A DNA stretch of 64,000 nucleotides from Vitis vinifera. Taxonomy: Eukaryota > Streptophyta > Magnoliopsida > Vitales > Vitaceae. The stretch is taken from positions 7,652,001-7,716,000 of the forward strand of contig NC_081807.1 in assembly GCF_030704535.1 (NCBI RefSeq). The letters run 5' to 3'. Below are positions 39,718 through 50,495 of this stretch, piece after piece. The notes under the pieces are model-generated. The model was not told the DNA's origin, did not search any database, and saw nothing but the letters and a program-made list of their open reading frames with translations. The translations under genes were made by a program, and so were the position numbers. Position 1 is the first letter of the stretch. Every line of letters starts with the position of its first letter.

Positions 39718-40231
39718 TCAAGAACCAGTGGACTTTTCAAAGCGTCGATGGGACAACCAATTGCCGCCAGTTGATCGTAGAGCCATTTGAAGAGTCGAGA
39801 AAATTCTGCTACGGATTTCGAGCCTCGCTGCATCGTTGAAGCTCATCTTTGAGTTGGAGTTCTCGAGTCTTGGATCTGTGAGAAAAAAAGGCTTCAAGAG
39901 TGGTCCAAGCCTTATGTGCATGACTCAGACCAAGTACCTCACTCATAGACTCCTTTGTAAGAGAAGAATAGAGAAGATTAAGGAGAGTCTGATCAGTAGT
40001 TAACCAAGAGGTGTAGGCTGGATTCACCTGGGTGATGCTGTTAGAACCAATAACTTTTGGAGAAGGAGCTGGGACACTACCATCTAGAAATCCAAGAAGA
40101 TCTTGGCTGGTCAACAGAGGGATAAACTGATTTCTCCATAACAAATAATTAGAGGAGGTCAGTTTGATGGTGAGCATATGCACCATCGTGTTGAGCGGAA
40201 GTGGAGATGATGAGGACGACGATGTAGCCAT
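39718..40231 (-). pseudogene. copia gag region, frameshifted
   Basis: The frame opens with ATG at 40231, 37 nt downstream of the primer site. A Ser-rich start is followed by KLTSSNYLLWRNQFIPLL and GFLDGS, a phrase common to plant copia gag. It continues to 39809, and homologous content seems to pass into a second frame (39921-39718) before a stop. The frameshift lies near 39840. Confidence 0.85.
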
Positions 40232-40267
40232 GAAGAGGATCGAAAGAAAAAAAAAAAATCAGAACCG

Positions 40268-40279
40268 GCTCTGATACCA
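40268..40279 (-). other. Primer-binding site of the copia element
   Basis: TGGTATCAGAGC on the minus strand, starting right after the 5' LTR. It is complementary to the 3' end of plant initiator methionine tRNA, the usual primer of Ty1/copia elements. Confidence 0.93.
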
Positions 40280-40468
40280 TATAAAGGTTTGAGAACCCGT
40301 GTAAAATATGGCTGAAATCCTCAATCATTATTAAGGTAATTGTTTCTCATTATATCAAGTGTATATACAGTTGGAAGATCCTATAAACTAGGAAAAGATA
40401 AATTTACATAATAACAAATAATCTAAGATCAAGGAAAGAATCAATCAGGAAAGGATTCTGCCTTATCA
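40280..40468 (-). repeat. 5' LTR of the copia element
   Basis: 189 bp, same length as the 3' LTR, with 10 substitutions and no indels against it. The outer edge is fixed by CCTAT and the inner edge by the primer site. Confidence 0.93.
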
Positions 40469-40590
40469 CCTATACTCACTTTATTTTATTTAAATTTATT
40501 TTTTAGGTGGAGATGAAAATATATATAATAAATGAGATGGGGATGAGATGGGATGAGGGTAGCTTATTGTGTCGTTGCCATCCCTAGTAT

Positions 40591-41181
40591 AGTAGAATGG
40601 CATTAACATGAGGATATTTTTTATCTTTCATGTTTATTTATTACTTTAAAATAAAGGAAAATAAGTCGTGTGCGGAGAAAAAATTACACCATAATTTTAA
40701 CATTATATCTTTCTATTTTATAGAAAAATAAGTTTTTGAAATGTTACCTTGTAAATAGTTTTAAATTTATTAAATGAGAAGTTAGTAAAATTTATAAAAT
40801 TAACAAACTCCAATTACAATATCCCACATCACTTAAGTGAACAAATTTTTGACACTATATATGTAGTGAGTTTTTTTTTTTCTTATAATTATATCGATGC
40901 ATTTTAACATTGTAAAGATGCATTAAACTTAGAGCTGACAATATTTATGGGAGAGAGAATGAGTTGTTAAAAATAACAATTGATCTCATAAGACATGTTC
41001 GTTTATGTGAGTGGCCTTGCAATTTGACCAATCATGTTTACCTTTACATATACAAGAATAATCCCTTATATGAAGAGAATATTGTAGTTGATATAAATAT
41101 ATATAACTATTGTATGAAACATCTCATATTTCCCCACTCTTTGAATTTCCACCTAGGTGTAGGAGGTTTCCCTCCATGCTT
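40591..41181. other. AT-rich intergenic DNA with promoter-like box
   Basis: ATCCCACATCA at 40821-40831 is followed after about 24 nt by TATATATG (40856-40863). This is the same order as at 33626-33581, including a shared GACACTATATAT. Otherwise nothing is recognised. Confidence 0.35.
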
Positions 41182-44100
41182 TGTCACGCCCCAAATTTTG
41201 GGCAACCTATAACTCGACTTGTGACCCTAGGTCAAGGGTTTGATCATAAGGGTTACTCCTATCCATGTTGACAATCAATCAAAACACCTTGAATTTTTTT
41301 TTTTTTTTCAGTAAAATGTCTAATCCTAAATAAATTTATTAAGTTAAGATTTACTGTAACATATTATTTTATTTTTCCAAAACCAATTATCACACTATCT
41401 CCTGTTCACAAGTATAATAAATCTACTAGTCATCTTCTTGCCCAAAAGCTCAAATATTTACAATAACCTCTAAGTAAAAAAGAATATTTTCAAAAATGTT
41501 TTACAACCTAACAAAATATAATTTAACATACAAAAGCCCACATAACTCAAATTGGTACATGTAAAAAGGGTAATATAAATTTAAAACCATCATTATTATG
41601 GTTCTTTTGCTTTCTGGAACACTTCCTGAACTTCCTGTGGTCCCTCTAAAACTATATCTGCATCTAAAAATTTTAGAAAATAAAGGGGTGTATATTTCCA
41701 CGTTGCTTAGTAGGGTGTGTTATACCCAAATAGGTTAGAAATTTTAGATCAATAACACAACCATATGCCAAAATATAATATTACATTTACAATATACACA
41801 CTAAAAGAAACCTCAATCATACAAATTTAAAACAATCAAAATTATCATTTTCCTTATTCAATCATACGTTTAATATATCAACAATTCTAAATTTACAAAA
41901 TAAACAAGTCATTTTAGTCTTGAATAATATATTCAAACATACACTTGATAAATAATACAAATCCTTCTTTCAAATGCAACCATAATGCAAATGCTTACAT
42001 GCAATCACACAATGCACTGTCGTTCTCGGGTTTTCACAAAAGAATACGCGTACATACTCAAATACACTCCTCATTTGGAGTCTTTCTAAGATAAACTTTT
42101 GGGTTTTTCACCATAGGGATCTCACTCTCTTCTTAATTCGCCCTCTCTAGGGTCATTTCATTTTTTTTTCTTTTCATTTTTACCCTCTCTGAGGTCTTTT
42201 CATTCTCATTTCCATTTCACACAACCATGATGCATATGAAGTGTAATCACATCATATTTCAACATCCAAAATTTTCCAAGACATAATTTTATTTATTCTC
42301 ATTATGTTTCATAATTTCCAATAATCCACACAACGGTTTTTCTTCACTTTAATCACCACAAACATAAAAAAAAATTCACAATTAATTGTATAGCATCAAC
42401 ACATAGTATTAAACCTTAAACCACATAAATTCTTTTTTTTTTTTTCCCGACATTCTTAATAATTTCCAACACCCAACATAACCATTTTTTTTTCTTTAAT
42501 TAAATAACCACACATATCCAAGAAAATTTCCACTAATACAAATATAAATAAAAACACAATTTATGTCATAATTTATTTATCTCCAATAATCTCAATAATA
42601 TTAACACCCAATACAACAATTTTCCACGATTACACCACCACAACATTTGGGAAATATTTTTCCAATAATTCAAATATTAACAAAAACCCAATTTATATCA
42701 TCAATTTATTTATTTATAATAATATTAATAATTTTAAACATATTTCAATACTCAATTTTCAATAAATAATTTCCGTTATTTTCAACACTAATATATCACC
42801 AATAAATTCATATAATTTTTAACATAACAACAATCATTAAAATATGTTAACCAATATTCCAATAAAAAGAATTTTCACAACCACAACAATTTGGTAAATC
42901 CTATCACGAGAACAACAATTAAATACCAACAATTCTAATATTTTTATCTTGCATTAAACTTTGATTCACTTCCCATTTAACATTTTCAAAGTAAAACTAA
43001 ATCATTTTACACGTTTAGGGTTTCCAAAAACAACCTAATTGAAAACTATATGACAATTTACTACAACCCAACAACTCACCCATTTCCATGGAGTTTTCTA
43101 AAAGTAATTAAAAGCAAAACGAAAAGCCCAAAAAAAGTCGAGAGAAAAATTTAGGAAAAACATACACTTACCTGTACGGTAAAATCCAACCGTGGGATCG
43201 AAAATCCGACTCCGTAGAAATGTTCATCACATTGAAGACTATCACCATCGGATGGCAGAAACATGCAACAGAGAACCTCCTGCATCTCCCCTGTGCTGCC
43301 TCCCCAATTCATTTCTTTCTTTCTCTTTTCTTTTGCCTCCTGACGCAGCAACCCACTTTTACATATATATTAAACAATTTTGAAAATGTCACACACATCC
43401 TTTCTCTTAATAAATTAAAACCATTATTCTTAAATTCACCTTCCGTAATTATGAATTATACCAAATTTATGATTATCCACCTCACGAAAAATACTATCGT
43501 ATTCGTAATTTAATTTACCACAAGTTAGCTTTTCAAAAGTATAATTTGACTATATTTACCTGAAACATTTTTACTTTGAAATTCACTTAAAACATGATAT
43601 AATTAACTATTAATAAAATTTCATTTTATACAAATATTAAATACATAAAATAATTTTTCGGTAACCAAGAAGTTGAAATTTGTAATAACCCTTAACCCGT
43701 TAATTTTACTAATATTTATTTACCAACAAAAATTTAAGTAATATTCTAAAACTTAATTTCATAAATTAATTAGTCATTCAATTTATAAAAATCAATTTCT
43801 CAACCCTATGGTATAACTTTTATTTAATTTAATTCATTTGTCAAATTATTCAATCGCATCAAAATTTCAAAAGTTAAATTCATAAAATTCACATTTAATT
43901 AATTTACCCATTTTGTATATTTTTATAAATTCACATATCATAATTTACTCTTAATTTAATTTTAATTCAACTCAGTTTAATGTTTCGTAATTCTATAAAG
44001 TTTAATTCCAATTATAAAAATCAAATTGATTCATTATAAAATTAAATTCAATTTCTTTTTAATTATCCATTATAACAATTTGATATAATATACATTTTTA

Positions 44101-44443
44101 CTAAGTTTTTCTTACTATGATTTGTTTTATAATTACCTGATAATAATTAAATTAATTCTCGTAATGTACTTAATATTCAAAATTTCAAAACCTAATCTTA
44201 ATTATTTGATGGTTAAATTTTTCTCCAAATCTAAATTTAATTTCTAAAATTCCTACTCCTTACATTTGACGTGACAAATTTTTCAAACTATATATTGACT
44301 TTTGACCAACTTTTCTAAAATCTCTCCCAATTAAATACTAACACGTGGATCTTCATGACTCTTTTTGACCATTTGACCCATAATTTTATGAAAGACTTTA
44401 TGCTCCTAAAATCTGATGTGTCCTTAAAAACTCGAGTATTACA
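41182..44443 (-). mobile_element. Probable solo LTR of a large LTR retrotransposon, 3.26 kb
   Basis: The segment runs from TGTCACGCCCCAAA at 41182 to CTCGAGTATTACA at 44443, so it has TG..CA ends. It is flanked on both sides by the same 5-mer TGCTT (41177-41181 and 44444-44448), as LTR-element integration produces. Inside I find no gag-pol motif, no primer site and no second copy of either end, so one LTR left by recombination is the simplest reading. On the minus strand it starts TGTAATACTCGAG and ends GGGGCGTGACA, which resembles large Ty3/gypsy LTRs of plants. The superfamily is an inference. 41180-42250 and 43100-43350 are the least AT-rich parts. Confidence 0.72.
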
Positions 44444-45300
44444 TGCTTCTGCCCCCAAATAAAAAACCCTTGGTCTATCCAAGGTAAGCAGACGATCTGT
44501 CTCGATCCATTTGTCTGAATCAAAACAAACTTTGTTTGGCACAAGAGGAAAAAAATTTCCTTCTTTTTGGGTGCCAGACAGAATGGATAAACCAAGTCAA
44601 CTAAGATTTCCAAACGGATTAACCAACACAGTCTGAGACTTTAGGCATTTAATAGATGGATAATCAAATCCAGTGCCTGAGCAACGACCTAGACGACATT
44701 TACGCCTAAAAGTCAATGTCTACTGATTACTACACGCAATCTGCGACATTGACAAATGTAAATACATAGTCAACTACATGGTCCAAGACTCTTGTTCGAC
44801 AACCAGCAAATGACACTAGTCAGTGAATTTTGTTTGGTATGATTGCCAATCCGCACAAAGACGATGACATTGACTCATTTACTAAGGTTTGATTTCCATC
44901 CTAATAGCAATCATCATCACAAAAAAGGCATGAAAGCACCATCAACGCTATGGCGATGGTGTCATTCACTCTATAAAAACCCCTCGAGAAGCATGAGACA
45001 TGTACGCGCGTATAGAGCCATTCGAAATAATTAGACCCATCCTTATTATTTTTTAATTTATGCTTCAGAGGGGCGTGCCCATACCACTAGTTCAGACATC
45101 CTTTTGTGCGGAGAAGAAGTCTGTTTGACTCCAGAGAAGCTAGACATACTCAAATCTGGTTGCCATTGCACTAACACTAGGGTCTTTTATTCCAATAAAT
45201 GTCTCTTATTCTTCCTCACATCTACACCCTAGTGAATCCTTTTACTTGATCAAGTGTCTCTTTGTAGACATGCATTTTTATTACAAATGTGAATGATGTG
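44444..45300 (+). other. Mixed-composition DNA with LTR-like promoter
   Basis: This stretch is much less AT-rich than its flanks and contains a clean TATA box (TATAAAAA at 44972-44979) in a context like an LTR promoter (CTCTATAAAAACCCCTC). No ORF longer than about 75 codons and no recognisable protein. It may be a fragment of an older LTR element into which the solo LTR inserted. Confidence 0.3.
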
Positions 45301-46149
45301 TTCCCACTTGATGGAGGTATTTGTTTTTAGTGTGAAAATTTGATTTTTGAAAAGTTTGAATCACCACTTAATTTATTTATTTTTAAAAGAGAAAAAAAAA
45401 ACCCCTAGGTGTCCCTTTATTTGGAAAAAAAACAAGTTTGTAAATCAAAAATAAATTTAGGGATCAGGTTATCTTTCAAGTACAAGAATATGCCCATAAA
45501 TCTAAAATATCTACTATACAAGTTGAGGGAATTTTGATATTTAATTAATTAACCAATGGATACAACTTTGGAGATTAATGTACATTATGAATATAATAAC
45601 ATGCCAGGTGGATCAAATAAAGGAACAAAATGACCAAGAAGACATACGTGACTTTGAAAAATCGACTTACATGGGTGAGATTATGGATGACAACTTAGTA
45701 ACTTCATATATTTCTAGGATTAGATTAGACTTAAATTTCTTTGAATTCAGCCAAAAGATCTCTAATAGTGATGGTCCTTTCTTACTAACTTTCATCACAT
45801 TCAATTACTAAATAAATGAGATTTGCAATGGGCACATTTTAAACAATGCCTCAAACTCATCAACTCCTAAAACCAACCCATTCCTTCAATTAAAATCAAC
45901 CCATCTTTTAATTTAAAATTAGTCGAAAGTAAAGGTCGAATCAACCTCACATTCATCTAGCATTAGTCAAGTTTCATGGTTGAATGCAATCCAGATCCTA
46001 TTGAAATTTAAGCCAGATATCATACACAAATTAGCCCACATTTTGACTACATTTCAAAAGGAAAATTAGCCTGGATTTTTAAAGACAAGCTAGTTAGCCC
46101 ACATCCAATTAGTTCTCTTCTTATTTCTCGAAAAATTTTGTTTGTTCTA
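45301..46149. other. Intergenic DNA
   Basis: AT-rich, with a 77-codon chance frame at 45578-45811. Nothing else is recognised. Confidence 0.45.
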
Positions 46150-46470
46150 ACTAGTAAAAATTTATACTTTGCCCCCTAAGGTTTAGGATGGATCGCTCCA
46201 TCCCAAACTAGTATTATTTATTCAAAATAATTTTTATCCTCATTCCATTAAAAAAAATTAAATGGGATGAGACGAGTATACAAATTTTCGATATCCACTC
46301 CAGCTCATTTAATTTTTTTTATATTTTTTTTAAATTGCATTAAAATAAATTTTTTTATAAATAATTAAATATTATAATTTTTTACAACTTATTTTATTGA
46401 AAATTAATTTTATTATATATTAAAAATAGGAAAATAAAAATTGAATTAAATTAAATTAAATAGAATAATA
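46150..46470 (-). repeat. Dispersed repeat, copy 3 (inverted)
   Basis: Read on the minus strand, it has the AT-rich body followed by AAAATTTGTATACTCGTCTC and ATCCCATTT. These correspond to AAATTTCCCATACTTATCC..ATCCCATTT of copy 1. It lies just downstream of the dioxygenase gene. Confidence 0.45.
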
Positions 46471-46535
46471 CTGATGGCGATTGAAAAATGTACTATAAAG
46501 CATAACATAATATGCTACCACATCAAGCCATATTA

Positions 46536-48076
46536 TCAAGCTTTTTTTGCATAGGCGATAGCCTGCTTCTCCAAAGTAGGACTAATCTCATAAAAATGCC
46601 GCACATAATCTCCCACAACAACCTTCTTATAACCCCCATCTCCATCCTGAACAGGTTGAATCTCGGTTGAACAAGGAGGATTATAGAACAAAGCAACTGA
46701 AAATCGCTCCTTCTCCATGGCCACCACTCTATGCCAAGGGCTCTTCAACCTCCCATCACTCATTATCTCAAGCAGATCACCTACATTTACCAGCAACTCG
46801 TCGCATGGCCATGGCACTGTCTCCCAGTTCAGGCCCTTGAGCACTTGGAGGCCTCCGCTGCACCCGAACTGGGTTAGAAGACTGAGTCCACTTGCATCTG
46901 AGTGTGGGGTTATGCCCAAGCCCAGCTCCGGCTGTGGACATGGTGGATAATAGTTTACTCTAACATTGATTTCACTCCATTCTGGATCAAAATTTTGGAT
47001 GAAATCATGTGGGCTGAGGGACAAGGCTTCTGCAAGAGCTTGAAGAAGATGGTCGCAGAGTTTTCTTCCTTGCTCTACGTATTTTGCCATGACTTGCCTG
47101 CCATGAAAATTTGTTATTGATTTTTTGTGAATTTGGTGTCAAGTGCAGGTTCATTTTTGGATAAAATGAAGCCCTGATATGCATACTGAAGGGTTTTCCT
47201 CAGTGAAAGAGGTCATGGGTTCAAAAGTCATAATTACCCTTTTTTTTTTTTTTTAAATTTCATTTGGTGAGAGTAAGAGAACTGTACATGGCAAGCAATC
47301 AAATCCAACAAAGAACTAAATGAAACAAAGTTGCTGACGCCAAAGCTTGACAACTTTGCATTGGATACCAAGCATTATTCATGGCCTCTCTACTCCACTC
47401 ATCCTTATCCACAACTTTTTCTTATGAAATTGCAACCAGATTGAGTGGCTGGCTTGATTTTATGAAGCCAAATCAAAGTTGATATGGTGCATATAAACTA
47501 TGTGTTTGGTGGTGGAAAATACCTGAAATTTGGAGGCTTCTGAGGCCATACAAGAAGTCCTTCATCCACACCTTTGGGTGCAGCCTTCATGGCAAGACGA
47601 TCGATCCAGTCCAATGCCTGATCCTCCGACTTCACAAAGCTCCGGCCATAGCCCATGTTGTCGATGCTTGCATACGATCCAACGCTCGCCCTCTTCTCCT
47701 CCAACGGCAACCGGAAAAACCCTTGCACAACATCCTTCACACCATGCACAACACTAGGGTGTATCCCATGGTCCGTGACCAAAAACATACCCCATTCCTT
47801 GGCACAACTAGCTAGTTGGGCTAGTTCTTGGGCTCGGACACCGGGCTCAGCCTGCTGTCCTAGTTTAGCCATGTTGATGGATGGAAACATTGGAAGGGTG
47901 ATATTGGCCTCATGGCTAGGGTTGCGCGCCTTGATGAACCGCTCCGGCAAGAATTTGAGCCCTTGACGTGCAAGTTCCTGCACCACCGGAACCCTAACTG
48001 TCCGAGGGATTCCGTCTTGGCCCATGATGGTGGCTTCATGGAAGCAACCGCCTTCCTCCCCCATATCCTTTTCCAT
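46536..48076 (-). CDS. 2-oxoglutarate/Fe(II)-dependent dioxygenase (DOXC type), 2 exons, about 371 aa
   Basis: This is a soluble plant oxygenase of the family that includes SRG1-like, norcoclaurine-synthase-like and lateral-branching oxidoreductases. It oxidises a small-molecule substrate with 2-oxoglutarate and O2; the substrate here is unknown. Exons: 48076-47523 and 47097-46536; the intron is GT-AG and joins FR to QVMAKY. The N-terminal DIOX_N part has VPERFIKARNP..CAKEWGMFLVTDHGI. The Fe ligands are His250 and Asp252 (PHSDASG) and His307 (SPWHRVV). The 2-oxoglutarate site is Arg316-x-Ser318 (RFSVALF), and NYYPPCPQPE is also present. All catalytic residues are intact and length is normal. 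The frame also has an ATG at 48115, but a TATA box touches it (48123-48116), so I prefer the ATG at 48076; 48064 is a third option. Confidence 0.88.
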
Positions 48077-48115
48077 GAAAATTGATGGATTTGAAAAATG
48101 ACTATATGGTTTCAT

Positions 48116-48123
48116 TCTATATA
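48116..48123 (-). promoter_or_regulatory. Candidate TATA box of the dioxygenase gene
   Basis: TATATAGA on the minus strand, 40-47 nt upstream of the ATG at 48076. That distance would give a short 5' leader. Its position immediately before the more upstream ATG argues against that ATG as the start. Confidence 0.4.
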
Positions 48124-48269
48124 TGGGCTAGCGGTGGTACTAGGTGTTGGACTATTTCTTCCTTTGCTTTCTTTTTCCGTAACAGGAGTAGTTTGGGCTT
48201 TTGTGTTTTGGCCCATTATCCATATGGCCCACTCCAGGCTGTCGGTGACCAAAAAAGAGATGGCATGTG

Positions 48270-49800
48270 ACGCCTCATGAGTGAATCAAGTTTGGCTGGT
48301 TGTGAGAAAATGAATGGGTTGTGAGTGGGAGGCCCACTGGGCTAATAGGCAGGTAGGCACTTGATATAGGGTCTACCCAAATGAATATCTCAGAGAAATA
48401 AGTGGGGCCCAAGTATCCAGAGTACAGATCTTTGCAATAAAGGGCTAATCCACCCACCTACTTGGATTCTCTTTGGATTTTAGAACAGTGGTGAACCTAA
48501 AAAATTTTGAATAAATATTTGCTCTTGTTTGGCACCCACAATAAAAAAATATATTTTCCATGCTTATTTCATTTAATATATGTTTGTATTTGGTACACCT
48601 AAGACTTGGTTCTTGGAATTATATTCAAAGAAGAGAGCATAATGAAAACCAATTCAATATTGAAATCGACTTTTAAATAAATAGTTATGAATTTGGAGTG
48701 TATTTAATCGTATTTTTACTCGAAATATTTTTAATAAAAATACTTTATAAAATTATTGTCAAACGAACTCTTAAAATTAGTTTGATAGTGATTATAGGAA
48801 ATACTTTTAACATTTTTAATACTTAAAAGTTTTTATCTTTTGAATATTAGAAGGGTTAAAAACGCTTCTTAAAATTATTATCAAACAAACTTTTGATTTC
48901 TAATGACATTAAATTTATCAAGTTATTTTATGTTTTTATAATTAATAATAATAATAATTTCATAGCAAGCTTAAATCTTTTAAAATAAAAATTTTATAAA
49001 ATAAATAAAAAATATTAAATATATCATTCTTCTTACATATTTACTACTAACATCCTAGCCTATTTGAAATAGTTTTTTTTTTTGGGATATTATTGATAAT
49101 TGAAGTCAAAGCTAAAATTATAATTTATAAACAATGACATTAATATTATAAAACTTTTATTCTATTTATATACCATGTTTCTTTTTTAATATTTATTAAG
49201 GTTTTTTATTTATTTAAATATAAGTATTTTATAACATTAATAAAATAAATACAAAATTGTTATTAAAATCATTCTCAAGGTCAATCCAAACAGGACCTAA
49301 TTGAGCTTGTAAGACTTGTTTGTTACCTAAAATAATATATATATATATAATTTTTCTTTTTAAAAAAAATATATTGTGCAATATTTTTATTTTCCTAGTA
49401 TTTGGGAAAAGTCCTAAATATGACTAGTGAGAATTGGTAGGGCGGGAGAGAGGACAAGAGTACCTTAGAGTTAAGGGTGGGTAGGCCTGTCAACATCCCT
49501 TTCTCTCGGTTGTTTTCTCCGTGGGCCTCATGATCTGGACCACAAAAATGATCGAGCCCATGTCTGTTCTGGAAGTCCACGTGGCATCCTGACAGATAGC
49601 AAAGATGGCAAAGCCCATCCTACCCCAGTCCAGCCCATGAAAGGTGGTGGTGGCTGTTTGGTACACCCGTCCGTACATAAGTACAGGACAAAGCGTGTAC
49701 CTGTCAGCCCCACGTGGCGACGCCTGCCAGCTGTGGTACTGCTCTCCCTCCTTACATCAGGTGCCCTGCACACTTCCCAATGACTTTGCCTCTTCTTTGG
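48270..49800. other. Upstream region of the dioxygenase gene
   Basis: 48690-48900 holds two MITE-like pieces of the GTTTGACAGT family. 49000-49430 is AT-rich with nothing recognised. 49440-49790 is a G+C-richer island with two G-box/ABRE-type words, CCACGTGGCA near 49577 and CCACGTGGCG near 49711. It has no supported coding frame. Confidence 0.4.
48690..48900. repeat. MITE-like pair, GTTTGACAGT family
   Basis: Contains TATTGTCAAACGAACTCTTA followed by TTTGATAGTGATTATAGG and ends TTATTATCAAACAAACTTTT. These are two adjacent inverted-end units like those at 21265-21500. Confidence 0.5.
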
Positions 49801-49802
49801 AA

Positions 49803-50438
49803 GAATTATTTTTTTAGACGTAGATGACCTCCAAATTAATAAAAAGGTCCATATAACTCTTTAAATTGAGCCCAAGATCCAATGAAAGTATAGAAATTGA
49901 GTTGAAGAATATATCATCCTTCAGTATTTTCAAAAATGCCATTTGTTGATTTTGAGAAAAAAATTAATATTTTTGAAAAATACTTTTATTTAACTTAATA
50001 TTTTTTATTTAATTTAATATTTTTAAAAAATACTTTTATGTAATTTAATATTTTTTAAAATACTTTTATTTAATTTAATATTTTTTAAAAATAAATTTAT
50101 TTAATTTAATATTTTTTAAAAATATTTAATTTAATATTTTTTTAAATACTTTAATTTAATTTAATATTTTTGAAAAAAAATTTTAATTTAATATTTTTGA
50201 AAAAAAAATTATTTAATTTAATATTTTTGAAAACTACTTTTATTTAATTTAGTATTTTTGAAAAAAAAATTATTGAAAAAAAATTATTTAACTTAATTTT
50301 ATAAAATATTTTATATGTATTTTTAAAGGGTATATTTGTCCATTACTATTTCATATCTTTCAATTCAATTTAAAGAGTTATATCATATATGAACCTTTTG
50401 TTAATTTGGGGACCCATTTACCCCCAAAAGATAATTCT
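49803..50438. mobile_element. Terminal-inverted-repeat element with minisatellite core
   Basis: The left end (GAATTATTTTTTTAGACG..CCTCCAAATTAATAAAAAGG..AACTCTTTAAATTGAG) matches the reverse complement of the right end (GAATTATCTTTTGGGGG..CCCCAAATTAACAAAAGG..AACTCTTTAAATTGAA) over about 70 bp. Between the ends lies a tandem array (49955-50300). No ORF. I could not find a clear target duplication, so class assignment stays open; a MULE-type or other non-autonomous DNA element is likely. Confidence 0.6.
49955..50300 (+). repeat. AT-rich minisatellite, unit about 30 bp, roughly 11 copies
   Basis: The repeating theme is ATTTAATTTAATATTTTT followed by (T/G)AAAAA and often TACTTTT. Copies vary from about 20 to 36 bp, and the array ends in AAATTATTGAAAAAAAA-type units. 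It fills the centre of the inverted-repeat element. Confidence 0.8.
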
Positions 50439-50464
50439 CCCATTTTCTTTTACTATAGATCAAA

Positions 50465-50495
<31 letters not shown>

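Larger units (their letters stand above)
35976..40468 (-). mobile_element. Ty1/copia LTR retrotransposon, complete ends, decayed coding region
   Basis: The element is 4493 bp, read on the minus strand. Two 189-bp LTRs flank gag-pol in copia order: gag, protease, integrase, reverse transcriptase, RNase H. A perfect 5-bp target duplication CCTAT lies at 35971-35975 and 40469-40473. The primer site TGGTATCAGAGC directly abuts the 5' LTR and matches the 3' end of initiator methionine tRNA. A G6 polypurine tract abuts the 3' LTR. I count 10 substitutions between the LTRs (about 95% identity), so insertion is not recent. The reading frame is broken in several places and the protease motif is altered, so it cannot move on its own. 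Confidence 0.95.
35620..40590 (+). repeat. Dispersed repeat, copy 2, split by the copia element
   Basis: Positions 35620-35975 joined to 40474-40590 give one unit homologous to copy 1 at 1240-1623. Shared landmarks are GAGTTTGAGA.., TATTACTTTTCATAAAAATA, AAAGTTTGAAAAA and GAATTTCCTATACTCAC (copy 1 has AATTTCCCATACTTATCC). It ends with repeated GAGATGGGGATGAGATGGGA words. The copia element entered at CCTAT. Confidence 0.6.

Noticed and set aside
46717..47966. Plus-strand ORFs through the dioxygenase
   Set aside because: They are antisense to exons with all conserved dioxygenase motifs and have no family character of their own.
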